A stretch of 25,928 nucleotides of DNA from Mageeibacillus sp. UBA1212 (GCA_002309655.1 DBXM01000005.1:1-25928); one strand, 5' to 3'; numbered from the stretch's first letter, positions 7,891 through 16,207 are shown. Numbers and translations are program-made. The notes: generated by a model not told the origin, from the letters alone.

Positions 7891-8801
7891 TATTTTGCCC
7901 CTCCGATCACGTCTCTAAGCCTTGCAATTCCGTATTTTCTCATCGTTTCGGGAAGTTCTTCGATTATGTCCCTGCACGCGAACGGGTTCACGAGGTTCGC
8001 GGCGCCGACCTCCACCGCCGTCGCGCCCGCCAGCATCATCTCGATAACGTCCTCCGCCGACGAGACGCCGCCGCAGCCCACGACCGGAATACTGACCGCG
8101 TCAGTGACCTGCCAGACCATTCTCATGGCGACCGGAAAAACCGCCGGCCCCGAAAAGCCGCCGATCTTGTTCGCGATAACGGGGCGCTTCGTTTTCAGGT
8201 CGATTCTCATGCCTGTCAGCGTGTTTATAAGGCAGATTCCGTCGGCCCCGGCATCTTCGCACGCCTTCGCGATCGCGACGATATCGGTAACGTTCGGCGT
8301 AAGCTTGACGATAACGGGCTTTTTCACGACCTTTTTGACCGCTTTTACGATCTCCGAAACCTTGTTCGCGTCGGTTCCGAGGCTCATCCCGCCGCCGTGA
8401 ACGTTCGGGCAGCTGACGTTCACCTCGAGCCAGCCGACCTGCGGCTCCCTGTCAAGCTTCCCGCACGAGTAAACGTAATCCTCGGCCGAAAAGCCGCTGA
8501 CGTTCGCGATAACGGGCTTGTTGAAGCACTTTTTGAGCTTCGGCAGCTCCTCCGCGACCACTTTTTCGACGCCCGGGTTCTGCAGCCCGATTGAATTTAT
8601 AATTCCCGCCGTGCACTCGGCGATGCGCGGAAGCGGGTTCCCGTACCTCGGCTCACGCGTGGTGCCCTTGAACGAAAACGTCCCGAGCACGTTTATATCG
8701 TACAGCTCCGCGAACTCGTAGCCGTACCCGAACGTTCCCGAGGCGGGAATGACAGGGTTGTCAAGCTCGATTCCGCAAAGATTTACTCTCAGATCTTCCA
8801 T
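7890..8801 (-). CDS. pyrD: Dihydroorotate dehydrogenase, catalytic subunit (class 1B)
   Basis: 303 residues from the ATG at 8801, which has AAAGGAG five bases upstream; a GTG two codons earlier overlaps that site and is less likely. The FMN protein oxidises dihydroorotate to orotate. The NVSCPNVHGGG motif carries the catalytic-base cysteine (Cys131), and the FMN phosphate site appears in PVVGCGGVSSAEDV. Class 1B is indicated by the adjacent pyrK, whose product passes electrons to NAD. The gap to pyrK is 45 bases. Confidence 0.96.
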   Translation of the reverse strand: MEDLRVNLCGIELDNPVIPASGTFGYGYEFAELYDINVLGTFSFKGTTREPRYGNPLPRIAECTAGIINSIGLQNPGVEKVVAEELPKLKKCFNKPVIANVSGFSAEDYVYSCGKLDREPQVGWLEVNVSCPNVHGGGMSLGTDANKVSEIVKAVKKVVKKPVIVKLTPNVTDIVAIAKACEDAGADGICLINTLTGMRIDLKTKRPVIANKIGGFSGPAVFPVAMRMVWQVTDAVSIPVVGCGGVSSAEDVIEMMLAGATAVEVGAANLVNPFACRDIIEELPETMRKYGIARLRDVIGGAK

Positions 8802-8846
8802 TTCCACTCCTTTGCGAGCGCCGCCGCTTGGTACGTGCGCGCGTTC

Positions 8847-9581
8847 TCACCACAAAAGTTCGCTCTTTTCAAAAACCGGTCCGTCCTTGCAGACTCTTTT
8901 CGCGCCGTTTGCCGTCATCATACTGCAGCCCATGCACGCGCCGAACCCGCAGCCCATCCTCTCCTCGAGGCTGAACTGGCCGCCGGTTTTCGTCTGCCTG
9001 AAAACCGCCTTGAGCATCGGAAGCGGTCCGCACGTGTAAAAATGCGTGTACTCTTGGGGCAGTGCGTCGGTCACAAATCCTTTAAGGCCGTACGAGCCGT
9101 CGACCGTCGTCACCACTGTTTCGCAATCGGCTTTTTTGAACTCCTCCTCGAAAAAAACGTCCGCCACCGAGTTGAAGCCGAGCACCGCAACGGGTTTCGC
9201 TCCATTTTTCACAAGCTCCTTCGCGAGATAATAGAGCGGCGGCACGCCGACCCCTCCGCCGATAAGCAGGGGCTTTTTTCCGGCCTTCGTAGGGTTGGTG
9301 TCGTAGCCGTTCCCGAGTCCTGTCAGCAGGTCGAAAACGTCCTCCTCCGCCGCATTTGCCATCTTTTCCGTGCCTTTGCCCACGACCTTGTAGATCACCG
9401 TGAGCAGGTCGCCCTCCACGTCGCACACCGAAACCGGCCGCCTCAGGTAGAGCCCGTCGATCGCGAAGTTCACGAACTGCCCCGGCCTTTTGATCTCCGA
9501 GGTGTCGCCGCGAAGGGTCATGCGGTACACGCCGGCGGCGATTTTTTCGTTGAATATGACTTTAAAAAGGTCTTTTTTCAT
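8847..9581 (-). CDS. pyrK: Dihydroorotate dehydrogenase electron transfer subunit
   Basis: 244 residues from the ATG at 9581; a TTG four codons upstream is the alternative, and the ribosome binding site is weak for both. PyrK is an FAD and [2Fe-2S] protein that links PyrD to NAD. Visible: the FAD motif RRPVS (47-51), the glycine-rich nucleotide motif GGGVGVPP (108-115), and four cluster cysteines at 211, 216, 219 and 231 in CGFGACMGC and VCKDGPVF. It follows the 219-bp inverted-repeat element, which may explain the poor translation signal. Confidence 0.95.
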   Translation of the reverse strand: MKKDLFKVIFNEKIAAGVYRMTLRGDTSEIKRPGQFVNFAIDGLYLRRPVSVCDVEGDLLTVIYKVVGKGTEKMANAAEEDVFDLLTGLGNGYDTNPTKAGKKPLLIGGGVGVPPLYYLAKELVKNGAKPVAVLGFNSVADVFFEEEFKKADCETVVTTVDGSYGLKGFVTDALPQEYTHFYTCGPLPMLKAVFRQTKTGGQFSLEERMGCGFGACMGCSMMTANGAKRVCKDGPVFEKSELLW

Positions 9582-9635
9582 TGTTTTACTCAATTTCCGG
9601 CTGTTTTACGCCGCTTTTGAAGATGTTATTCATTT

Positions 9636-9854
9636 GGGAAACGCTAAGTAAATAGCTATTTTTGCGTGCGCGACCCCGAAGCTGTATGAAGATACTGCGA
9701 GAGGGGAGCTCGCGCAAAGCAAGCGGCAGCAATCGTCGCAAGACACCTTGTACTTACGAGTCGGCCTGAATAAACAAACTGCGTTCAAATACGCTCAAGC
9801 GTAGTTCATCTGCACTTCGCCGCTTGCGTAAAGAGCATTTAATCTGCGTTTCCC
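9636..9854. mobile_element. 219-bp element with terminal inverted repeats, MITE-like
   Basis: GGGAAACGC at 9636-9644 is matched by its exact complement GCGTTTCCC at 9846-9854. Extending inward, 15 of the first 18 bases of the two ends agree and weaker similarity continues. The interior is also self-complementary: GCAAGCGGC (9719-9727) with GCCGCTTGC (9819-9827), and TACGCT/AGCGTA at 9790-9803. There is no coding capacity. This is the look of a non-autonomous transposon (MITE). The right end touches the carB stop codon (9854-9856). No clear target duplication is seen. Confidence 0.6.
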
Positions 9855-12800
9855 TACGAGTCGATCGTCGAAATCGTCAGCGTAGTCTCTTCCAGCACGT
9901 CCAGAAGCACCTTCACGGTGTCCAGCGACGTGAATATCGTCGCGTTGTTTTCGGTCGACAGCTTCCTGATCTCCACGCCGTCGCTCTCCTCCACCATCGA
10001 ACCGATGTCGCGCGTGTTGATCACGTACGCGATGTGCCCCTGCCTGATAGCGTCCGGAATGTCGCGGCTTCCGTCGGAGATCTTCCCGAGCACGTGCGTG
10101 CGGATACCGTTTTCCTTGAGGAAGCGGCCCGTTCCTGCGGTCGCCTGGATGTTGAAGCCCAGGTTGTAGAAGCGCCTGATCAGCGGGAGCGCCTCGTTTT
10201 TGTCCTTGTCGGCAATCGTCGCGAAGACCGTTCCGTAGTTCTGGAGGTGCGTGCCGGCCGCCTGCAGCGCCTTGTAGAGCGCGCGGTTCAGCTTGTCGTC
10301 GTAGCCGATCGCCTCGCCCGTGGATTTCATTTCCGGCGAGAGGTACGCGTCGAGCCCCTTGATCTTGTTGAAGCTGAACACCGGCACCTTCACGTAAAAA
10401 CGTTTTTTCTCGTCTGGGTAGAGGCAGAAAATGCCCTGCTCTTTTAGGGAGTTGCCCAGAATGACCTCCGTGGCGATGTCCGCGAGGCTGTAGCCCGTTG
10501 CCTTGCTCAGGAACGGAACCGTCCGCGACGACCGCGGGTTGACCTCGATGATGAAAACGTTTTCGTCGGCGTCGACGATGAACTGGATGTTGTAGAGCCC
10601 CACTATCCCGATGCCGAGGCCGAGCCTCTTCGCATAGCCGAGAATCGTTCCCTTGACCTTGTCGGAAATGCTGAACGCCGGGTAGACGCTGATCGAGTCG
10701 CCCGAGTGGATTCCGGTGCGCTCAACAAGCTCCATGATTCCCGGCACGAAAACGTCCCTGCCGTCGCAGATCGCGTCGACCTCGACCTCTTTCCCGAGAA
10801 TGTACTTGTCGACCAGTACCGGCTTGTCCGCGTCGATCTCCACCGCCGTCTTCAAGTAGTGGCGCAGCTGCTCCTCGTTCGCGACGATCTGCATCGCACG
10901 CCCGCCAAGCACGAACGAAGGCCTCACAAGCACCGGGTAACCGATTTCCGCCGCCGCCTCGACGCCGTCCTCGATCTTCGTGACCGCGCGCCCCTTCGGC
11001 TGCGGGATCCCGAGCTCGAGCAGAATTTTCTCAAAACTGTCGCGGTTTTCGGCCTTTTCGATCGCCGCGCAATCCGTTCCGATTATCTTGACGCCCCTGT
11101 CCACAAGCGGCTGCGCGAGGTTGATCGCGGTCTGGCCGCCGAGTGACGCGATAACGCCCTCCGGATTTTCGAAGTCGAGAATGGCCATCACGTCCTCAGG
11201 CGTCAGCGGCTCGAAGTAGAGCTTGTCCGCCGTCGTGTAGTCGGTCGAAACCGTCTCCGGGTTGTTGTTTATAATTATGGACTCGTAGCCCGCGCGCCTG
11301 ATCGTCTGCACCGCGTGAACCGTCGAGTAGTCGAACTCCACGCCCTGGCCGATCCTGATCGGACCCGCGCCGAGCACGACGATTTTCTTCTTGTTCGAAA
11401 GTCTGGAATCGTTTTTGCCGCTGTAGCTCGAATAGAGGTACGCGATGTATTTCCCAGTGTGCAGCGTGTCGACCATCCTGAAGACCGGCACGATCCCGTA
11501 CTTTTTGCGCTTCTCGTAGACCTCGAGCTCCGTGAGGTTCCAGAGGCCGGCAATATACTTGTCGGCAAAGCCCATTTTTTTGGCTTTTTCCAACACTTTT
11601 ACGTTGTTGACGTTCGCGGCAAGCTCCTTCTCCATCGCGACGATCTTCGCGAAGCTCTCCAGGAAAAGCTCCGTGATCATCGTCACCTCGTGGATCTTCT
11701 TTATGCGCGCCTCCATGTCCGCCTTATTGTCCGCCCCGCGGCGCAAAAGCTCGCACACCGCGAAAATGTTGTCGTCTCTTGTTTCCGAAATATAGGCAAA
11801 AAGTTCCTCCTCGGACTTGTTGTCGAACTTCGCGAGCCTAAGGTGCGTCACGCCCGTTTCGAGGGACCTGACCGACTTTAATATGCACTCCTCGAGGGTC
11901 GACCCGATGCCCATGACCTCACCCGTCGCCTTCATCTGCGTCCCGAGAACGTTCGGCGCCGACGTGAACTTGTCGAACGGGAACCTCGGGAACTTCGCCA
12001 CATAGTAGTCCAGAACCGGCTCCGTCGCCGCGTTTCCGCCCGCCACCGGAATCTCCTCCAGCGACATGCCCATCGCGATCTTCGCCGTCACGCGCGCGAT
12101 CGGATACCCGCTCGCCTTCGAAGCAAGCGCCGACGAACGCGACACACGCGGGTTGACCTCAATCAAAAAGTACTCGCTCGACGTGGGGTTCAGCGCAAAC
12201 TGCACGTTGCACCCGCCCTCGATCCTCAGCTCGCGAATGATCTTAATCGCCGAATCATTGAGCATCTTGAGGTCGTGTTCGTTTAGCGACAGAATCGGAG
12301 CCACGACTATCGAGTCGCCCGTGTGAACGCCCACCGGGTCCACGTTTTCCATGCCGCAGATCGTGATCGCATGGTCGTTCGAGTCGCGCATGACCTCAAA
12401 CTCGATCTCCTTGTAGCCCTTCACCGACTTTTCGACAAGCACCTGCGAAACCGGCGACAGCTTGAACCCGTTCTGCGCGATCTCGACAAGCTCCTCCTCG
12501 TCGTTCGCGAACCCTCCGCCAGTACCTCCGAGCGTGAACGCCGGCCTCAGAACGACCGGATACCCGATCTCCACCGCCGCCGCCTTCGCCTCCTCGAGGT
12601 TGTACGTGATTCTGCTCGGAATGACCGGCTCGCCGATCGACTCGCACATCTCCTTGAAAAGCTCGCGGTCCTCGGCCCGCTCGATACTGTCCGCCGGCGT
12701 TCCCAGAAGCTCCGTGCCGCACTCCTTCAGAATGCCCTTGCGCGAAAGCTGCATCGCGAGGTTGAGACCCGTCTGCCCGCCGATACCCGGAACGATCGCG

Positions 12801-13051
12801 TCCGGCCTCTCGTAGCGCAGGATTTTCGCCACGTATTCGAGCGTGAGCGGCTCCATGTAGACCTTGTCGGCAATCGACGTGTCCGTCATGATCGTAGCCG
12901 GATTCGAGTTGCACAGAATGACCTCGTAGCCCTCTTCCTTAAGCGCGAGGCACGCCTGCGTTCCCGCGTAGTCAAACTCCGCCGCCTGACCGATAACGAT
13001 CGGGCCCGAACCTATGATAAGTACTTTTTTGATGTCTGTTCTTTTTGACAT
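9854..13051 (-). CDS. carB: Carbamoyl phosphate synthase large subunit
   Basis: 1065 residues, full length. It makes carbamoyl phosphate from bicarbonate, ATP and ammonia delivered by the CarA glutaminase. Two homologous ATP-grasp halves are plain: the N-terminal half begins KKVLIIGSGPIVIGQAAEFDY and the second KKIVVLGAGPIRIGQGVEFDY, each with the glycine-rich GGQT segment and the EVNPR metal/ATP motif (IEVNPRVSRSSALASK and IEVNPRSSRTVPFLSK). The last 130 or so residues are the MGS-like allosteric domain. GGGAGG lies about ten bases before the ATG. carA is not adjacent or elsewhere in the window, which is unusual because carA and carB are normally paired. The stop codon abuts the inverted-repeat element. 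Confidence 0.97.
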   Translation of the reverse strand: MSKRTDIKKVLIIGSGPIVIGQAAEFDYAGTQACLALKEEGYEVILCNSNPATIMTDTSIADKVYMEPLTLEYVAKILRYERPDAIVPGIGGQTGLNLAMQLSRKGILKECGTELLGTPADSIERAEDRELFKEMCESIGEPVIPSRITYNLEEAKAAAVEIGYPVVLRPAFTLGGTGGGFANDEEELVEIAQNGFKLSPVSQVLVEKSVKGYKEIEFEVMRDSNDHAITICGMENVDPVGVHTGDSIVVAPILSLNEHDLKMLNDSAIKIIRELRIEGGCNVQFALNPTSSEYFLIEVNPRVSRSSALASKASGYPIARVTAKIAMGMSLEEIPVAGGNAATEPVLDYYVAKFPRFPFDKFTSAPNVLGTQMKATGEVMGIGSTLEECILKSVRSLETGVTHLRLAKFDNKSEEELFAYISETRDDNIFAVCELLRRGADNKADMEARIKKIHEVTMITELFLESFAKIVAMEKELAANVNNVKVLEKAKKMGFADKYIAGLWNLTELEVYEKRKKYGIVPVFRMVDTLHTGKYIAYLYSSYSGKNDSRLSNKKKIVVLGAGPIRIGQGVEFDYSTVHAVQTIRRAGYESIIINNNPETVSTDYTTADKLYFEPLTPEDVMAILDFENPEGVIASLGGQTAINLAQPLVDRGVKIIGTDCAAIEKAENRDSFEKILLELGIPQPKGRAVTKIEDGVEAAAEIGYPVLVRPSFVLGGRAMQIVANEEQLRHYLKTAVEIDADKPVLVDKYILGKEVEVDAICDGRDVFVPGIMELVERTGIHSGDSISVYPAFSISDKVKGTILGYAKRLGLGIGIVGLYNIQFIVDADENVFIIEVNPRSSRTVPFLSKATGYSLADIATEVILGNSLKEQGIFCLYPDEKKRFYVKVPVFSFNKIKGLDAYLSPEMKSTGEAIGYDDKLNRALYKALQAAGTHLQNYGTVFATIADKDKNEALPLIRRFYNLGFNIQATAGTGRFLKENGIRTHVLGKISDGSRDIPDAIRQGHIAYVINTRDIGSMVEESDGVEIRKLSTENNATIFTSLDTVKVLLDVLEETTLTISTIDS

Positions 13052-13081
13052 TTCAATTCGCCTCCCGGACGATTTTATTAA

Positions 13082-13338
13082 TTTGTCGTGAATGCTGTTT
13101 GTCGTGTTTTTTGTTTGCCGGTTTGCATTGGCCGGACTTTCTAGTTAACTAGAATTTTGATTTGTCCATTTAAATGGACTTTTTCAGTGGTTCCCGGTTG
13201 TGGGTTCGAGGGTGGAAAATCCACAATTTTCCAAAGCCCTGTTGTTTCTCCATGGAAAATCCACAATCCGGAAAATCCACCGTTTTTCGGGAAATCGGTC
13301 GTTTCTCTGCGGAAAATCCACCGCATTTCCCGGAAATA
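13082..13338. promoter_or_regulatory. pyrC-carB gap: two 16-bp palindromes and short repeats
   Basis: The 297-base gap between pyrC and carB is packed with symmetric and repeated sequence. TTCTAGTTAACTAGAA (13139-13154) and GTCCATTTAAATGGAC (13164-13179) are perfect palindromes with centres 25 bases apart. GGAAAATCCAC occurs four times (13214, 13254, 13270, 13311); the first copy forms a 7-bp hairpin with ATTTTCC (13226-13232). TTTGTCGTG is repeated at 13082 and 13098. The first of two TTTCCCGGAAATAT copies starts at 13326, the second at 13376 inside pyrC. No coding sequence is supported. A role as operator or leader of carB is an inference. Confidence 0.6.
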
Positions 13339-13348
13339 TTTCGCGCAA

Positions 13349-14560
13349 TTAATTATTTCCCGCCGTGTAAACGTTTTTCCCGGAAATATGCGTCAACACA
13401 CATTTTCCAAAAACGCCCCACCCCTCAAAAGGCGTGGCCCTGCCTTTCGACAGGAACTCCTCCAGCTCCACCGTGTAAAACTCGTTCAGGTCGAAAACCG
13501 TAAACTCCGAAGCCCCAAGCGGAATCCCGAACCGTTCACGCGGGTTCACAGCCATCAGCTCCACAAGTTTTTCCAGGGAAATAATCTTTTCCCGCACCAG
13601 GTAAGTGTAAAGCAGCGGGAACGCGGTCTCGAGCCCCACCACCCCGAACAAGCTTCCCGAAAGCCCGCGGGACTTCTCCTCCGCACTGTGCGGCGCGTGG
13701 TCGGTTGCAATCATGTCGATCGTTCCGTCCCGAAGCCCCTCCAGCAGCGCGAACCTGTCGCCGGCCCCACGAACCGGCGGATTCATCTTGAAGCGGCCCT
13801 CTTCACGAAGGTCGTTTTCGTCCAAAAGCAGGTAATGCGGCGCGGTCTCGCACGTCACGTCGACGCCGTCCTTTTTCGCCTGCCTGATAAGCTCGACGCT
13901 CTCGCGGCACGAAATGTGGCACACGTGGTACGGCGCCCCGGTCTCCTTCGCGAGCTCAAGGTCCCGCTCGATCGGCCGCCACTCGCTCTCGGAGCAAATC
14001 CCCTTGTGCCCGTGCGCCCTCGCGTAATTCCCGTCGTGAACGTACCCGCCCCGGACCAGCGCCTCGTCCTCGCAGTGGCAAACCGTAATCTTCCCGGCCG
14101 CCTTAATGCGCAACATCGCCTCTCGCATCATTTCCCGCGACTGAATCCCCTTTCCGTCGTCCGAAAACGCGACAACATTTCCCGCCATCGCCTCGATTTC
14201 CGCGAGCTTTTCGCCCTTTTCGCCGACCGTGATAGCCCCGTACGGAAGCACGTTCACGACCGCGCCGTTCCTGATTATTTCCAGCTCCTTTTCGAGATTT
14301 TCCGCCGAATCCGGCACCGGGCTAAGGTTCGGCATCGCGCAAACCGCCGTAAAACCGCCCCTCGCCGCCGCCCGCGACCCGCTCTCAACGGTCTCCTTAT
14401 AAGAAAAACCCGGCTCTCTGAAGTGAACGTGCACATCACAAAAGCCGGGAAAAACCGTCAACTCTTCCGCAACGGGAAGTATTTTCTCTGAAAGAACCGG
14501 AGAAAAGGAGGGAATCCTGCAGCTCCTGAACACAGAATACTTGCGCATTATGTCCGCCAT
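13349..14560 (-). CDS. pyrC: Dihydroorotase (class I)
   Basis: 403 residues from the ATG at 14560, which follows GGAGGAG. An open frame continues 40 codons upstream but runs through the promoter, so that longer start is rejected. The enzyme cyclises carbamoyl-aspartate to dihydroorotate using metal ions. Metal-binding motifs seen: DVHVHFREPG (42-51), the downstream histidines in VCHCEDEAL and HVCHISC, and ATDHAPHSAEEK with the catalytic aspartate. The residues before the HxH motif are about 15 fewer than in Bacillus PyrC, so the N-terminal beta domain is trimmed. It is the first gene of the operon, which places its promoter and leader in control of at least this gene and probably all that follow. 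Confidence 0.95.
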   Translation of the reverse strand: MADIMRKYSVFRSCRIPSFSPVLSEKILPVAEELTVFPGFCDVHVHFREPGFSYKETVESGSRAAARGGFTAVCAMPNLSPVPDSAENLEKELEIIRNGAVVNVLPYGAITVGEKGEKLAEIEAMAGNVVAFSDDGKGIQSREMMREAMLRIKAAGKITVCHCEDEALVRGGYVHDGNYARAHGHKGICSESEWRPIERDLELAKETGAPYHVCHISCRESVELIRQAKKDGVDVTCETAPHYLLLDENDLREEGRFKMNPPVRGAGDRFALLEGLRDGTIDMIATDHAPHSAEEKSRGLSGSLFGVVGLETAFPLLYTYLVREKIISLEKLVELMAVNPRERFGIPLGASEFTVFDLNEFYTVELEEFLSKGRATPFEGWGVFGKCVLTHISGKNVYTAGNN

Positions 14561-14577
14561 ACTTTCTCCTCCGTCTT

Positions 14578-14602
14578 GACGGCCTCTCTGTGCCGTCTTA
14601 AA
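14578..14602 (-). promoter_or_regulatory. Candidate PyrR-binding RNA loop in the pyrC leader
   Basis: On the transcript strand TTTAA is followed by a hairpin with stem GACGGC/GCCGTC and loop ACAGAGAG. The segment CAGAGAGGC matches the conserved core of PyrR-binding loops known from Bacillus pyr leaders. It ends five bases before the GGAGGAG ribosome binding site of pyrC. An alternative hairpin, CCGTC-AA-GACGG, would use the same bases plus the first part of the ribosome binding site. This arrangement suggests UMP-dependent translational control by PyrR; pyrR itself is not in the window. Confidence 0.6.
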
Positions 14603-14651
14603 GACACGCCCGAAACAACTCGCAAACGCGGCCCGTTTTCGAACCGGAGAT

Positions 14652-14680
14652 ATTATACCACACGGGCGCGGGCGTGACAA
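14652..14680 (-). promoter_or_regulatory. Promoter of the pyrimidine operon (pyrC)
   Basis: On the minus strand TTGTCA (14675-14680) and TATAAT (14652-14657) are separated by exactly 17 bases, and TG precedes the -10 by one base. This is the strongest promoter in the window by match. Transcription should start near 14645, leaving an 85-base leader that holds the PyrR-like loop. Confidence 0.85.
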
Positions 14681-14876
14681 GAGGGAAATGCGGGAAGTCT
14701 TTACTTCTCCCTCTCTCGTTTATCTAAGCGTTTATCTAAGCAAATCCAAACGTGAATGTGCTTCAAATGGTGGAGTGTCAAGTTTTTACGCAAATTCTCA
14801 AATAACAGAATGGTCGCAATAATCCTTCCATTCAATCTTTACACTTTCGTCGTTATACTCCCCAAACTGCAGCCAA

Positions 14877-15326
14877 TCACTGTTTTTCGAAAGACGCCTT
14901 CGCCCTCTCCTCAGTCAAAAACGTGTGAATGTGATTTTCCTCAGAATACTCCGACACGTCTTTGAAAGGCAGTCCGTTTGTTTTGCAGTATTTAAGCATC
15001 GCTTTCCTGACGGCAACAGACTCAAACAGTTCAAAATCGTAAGCCCCGTCAATATGTTCAAAAAACCACAAAAACGAAACGATCTTGTTCGCGGAACCTT
15101 TCATCGCAGCCCTGCATTCCGTACCATAGCGGGCTATTCCGGGTGTCTCGAGATATTGCTTTATTATTCCGCAACACATGTCATACGTGTCAGAAATAAG
15201 GACCGCGTCTACAGAGTCTTTACTTGACGAAAACACTTTGTCCGCCTCGGTATCGTAGTAAATTGCGAAACCCTTTTTTCTTTTGGTTGACTCATATTCG
15301 GTTATAACGTTGTCGAAGTTCACCAT
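14877..15326 (-). CDS. Hypothetical protein, 149 residues
   Basis: I do not recognise this protein. It has no signal peptide or membrane segment, is mixed alpha/beta by appearance, and has the acidic/aromatic stretch FLWFFEHIDGAYDFELFESVAVRKA in its second half. Codon use and base composition are noticeably less GC-rich than the pyr genes. The ribosome binding site is weak: the nearest purine-rich stretch (GAGGA) is about 19 bases before the ATG, and a GTG one codon later is an alternative start. It lies about 70 bases downstream of the DUF3320-type gene on the same strand and may be co-transcribed with it. Real coding sequence is likely but not certain. Confidence 0.6.
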   Translation of the reverse strand: MVNFDNVITEYESTKRKKGFAIYYDTEADKVFSSSKDSVDAVLISDTYDMCCGIIKQYLETPGIARYGTECRAAMKGSANKIVSFLWFFEHIDGAYDFELFESVAVRKAMLKYCKTNGLPFKDVSEYSEENHIHTFLTEERAKASFEKQ

Positions 15327-15396
15327 ATTACATCTATATAAAATCCTCTTCCCGACCCTTTAAGGGACATCGTTGCTGTTGCAGGTGGCTTTCCCT

Positions 15397-16065
15397 TCAC
15401 AGATTTTTCTGCAGCATCCAGTTTCCGTTGGCAGATTTGCCGATTCTTTTCTCGTTCTCCGCCCACGCGATTCCGGCTTTAAAGAGATCGTGTACCGCTG
15501 TGCTGACTCTGCCGATGTTCATGAGATTCGCGGCGGCACGGATCAATTCCTCTTCAGGAAGGCTGAATTGTTCCTCAAGAGCGCGACATATGGCATTTGC
15601 GGCCTCCAGGTGTGGAATTTCCTTTGCGTCGCGTTTGTTTTCGCCCTCGCCGTTAGCGCGAAATGCGGTGTAGCCATGCAACTGGCTGGACAATAAAGCG
15701 TAAACCCGGCAATCATCTTGAGTTATATAGTCCAGTTTCATTCCGTCGTAAATGTTTTTCATAAACTGCTGAACCTGGGGACCGGCACGCATAATAGAGT
15801 AGCTTTGCAATACGCGCCTTGTCAAAAGCGGTTCGCAAATCGGCCCTTCGAATTCCGCAACGGAAAGAATTCTTTCAGCGGTCTCGAGATTATGCCGGCC
15901 GGGCTCAACAAAATCCTTCTGGGTCATATTCCTCTGTTCAAAGCGCACCGCTCTGTAAACCTTCACCGGCTTCTTTTTAGAGGTCTCATCCTGAACTACG
16001 CCTCTCAAACCCGCTCCGTTGCCTGTCTTGGGCGCAGGCTTGCCTGTTTTTCCAGATGTCGTCAT
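15397..16065 (-). CDS. Orphan DUF3320-like domain protein
   Basis: 222 residues from the ATG at 16065, which has AAAGGAAA about nine bases upstream. An open frame extends to a TTG at 16239, but that codon lies in the -35 region of a good promoter, so it is rejected. Residues from about 60 read VEPGRHNLETAERILSVAEF and then GPICEPLLTRRVLQSYSIMRAG, which resembles DUF3320, a domain normally found at the C-terminus of large DUF4011-type helicase proteins. Here it stands alone behind a Lys/Gly/Thr-rich N-terminus. The rest (EEELIRAAANLMNIGRVS and onward) is helical. It could be a free-standing relative or the surviving tail of a decayed helicase gene. Family assignment is from memory of the motif and moderately sure. 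Confidence 0.6.
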   Translation of the reverse strand: MTTSGKTGKPAPKTGNGAGLRGVVQDETSKKKPVKVYRAVRFEQRNMTQKDFVEPGRHNLETAERILSVAEFEGPICEPLLTRRVLQSYSIMRAGPQVQQFMKNIYDGMKLDYITQDDCRVYALLSSQLHGYTAFRANGEGENKRDAKEIPHLEAANAICRALEEQFSLPEEELIRAAANLMNIGRVSTAVHDLFKAGIAWAENEKRIGKSANGNWMLQKNL

Positions 16066-16207
16066 GTCGTTGTTTCCTTTCTTGTTTCCGGCGGTATTAA
16101 CGCCTTTTCCCTTTGGCAGATGATTGGCCGATTCGGAAAATTCCTTCTTGCTTTTGGCCTCCAGTTCCGCTTCTTCCGCATCGTAAGCGTTTGGTTTGAT
16201 GGAAATG

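Larger units (their letters stand above)
14561..14876. other. Intergenic region: pyrC leader, promoter and upstream repeat
   Basis: Besides the pyrC leader and promoter listed separately, this 316-base stretch holds a 12-bp tandem repeat, CGTTTATCTAAG at 14717-14728 and 14729-14740, about 40 bases upstream of the pyrC -35 box. A TTGACA reading on the minus strand near 14790 lacks a convincing -10 partner. No gene is supported between 14681 and 14876. Confidence 0.5.

Noticed and set aside
13214..13321. Possible CRISPR array
   Set aside because: The unit shared by all copies is only 11 bp, spacing is irregular (40, 16, 41), and the intervening sequences are related to each other.
13141..13326. 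61-codon minus-strand frame in the carB leader with repeated WIF-ETT segments
   Set aside because: The repeated peptide is just the translation of the nucleotide repeats; no ribosome binding site is seen.
13157..14491. Long plus-strand open frame (444 codons) opposite pyrC
   Set aside because: It is the antisense shadow of pyrC; the protein is Arg/His-rich with no recognisable motifs and no ribosome binding site.
14561..14680. 40-codon N-terminal extension of pyrC
   Set aside because: It would have to be translated through its own promoter and PyrR-like leader; GGAGGAG fits only the ATG at 14560.
14756..14965. Small plus-strand open frame of 69 codons
   Set aside because: It overlaps the end of the minus-strand gene at 14877, lacks a ribosome binding site, and has no recognisable features.
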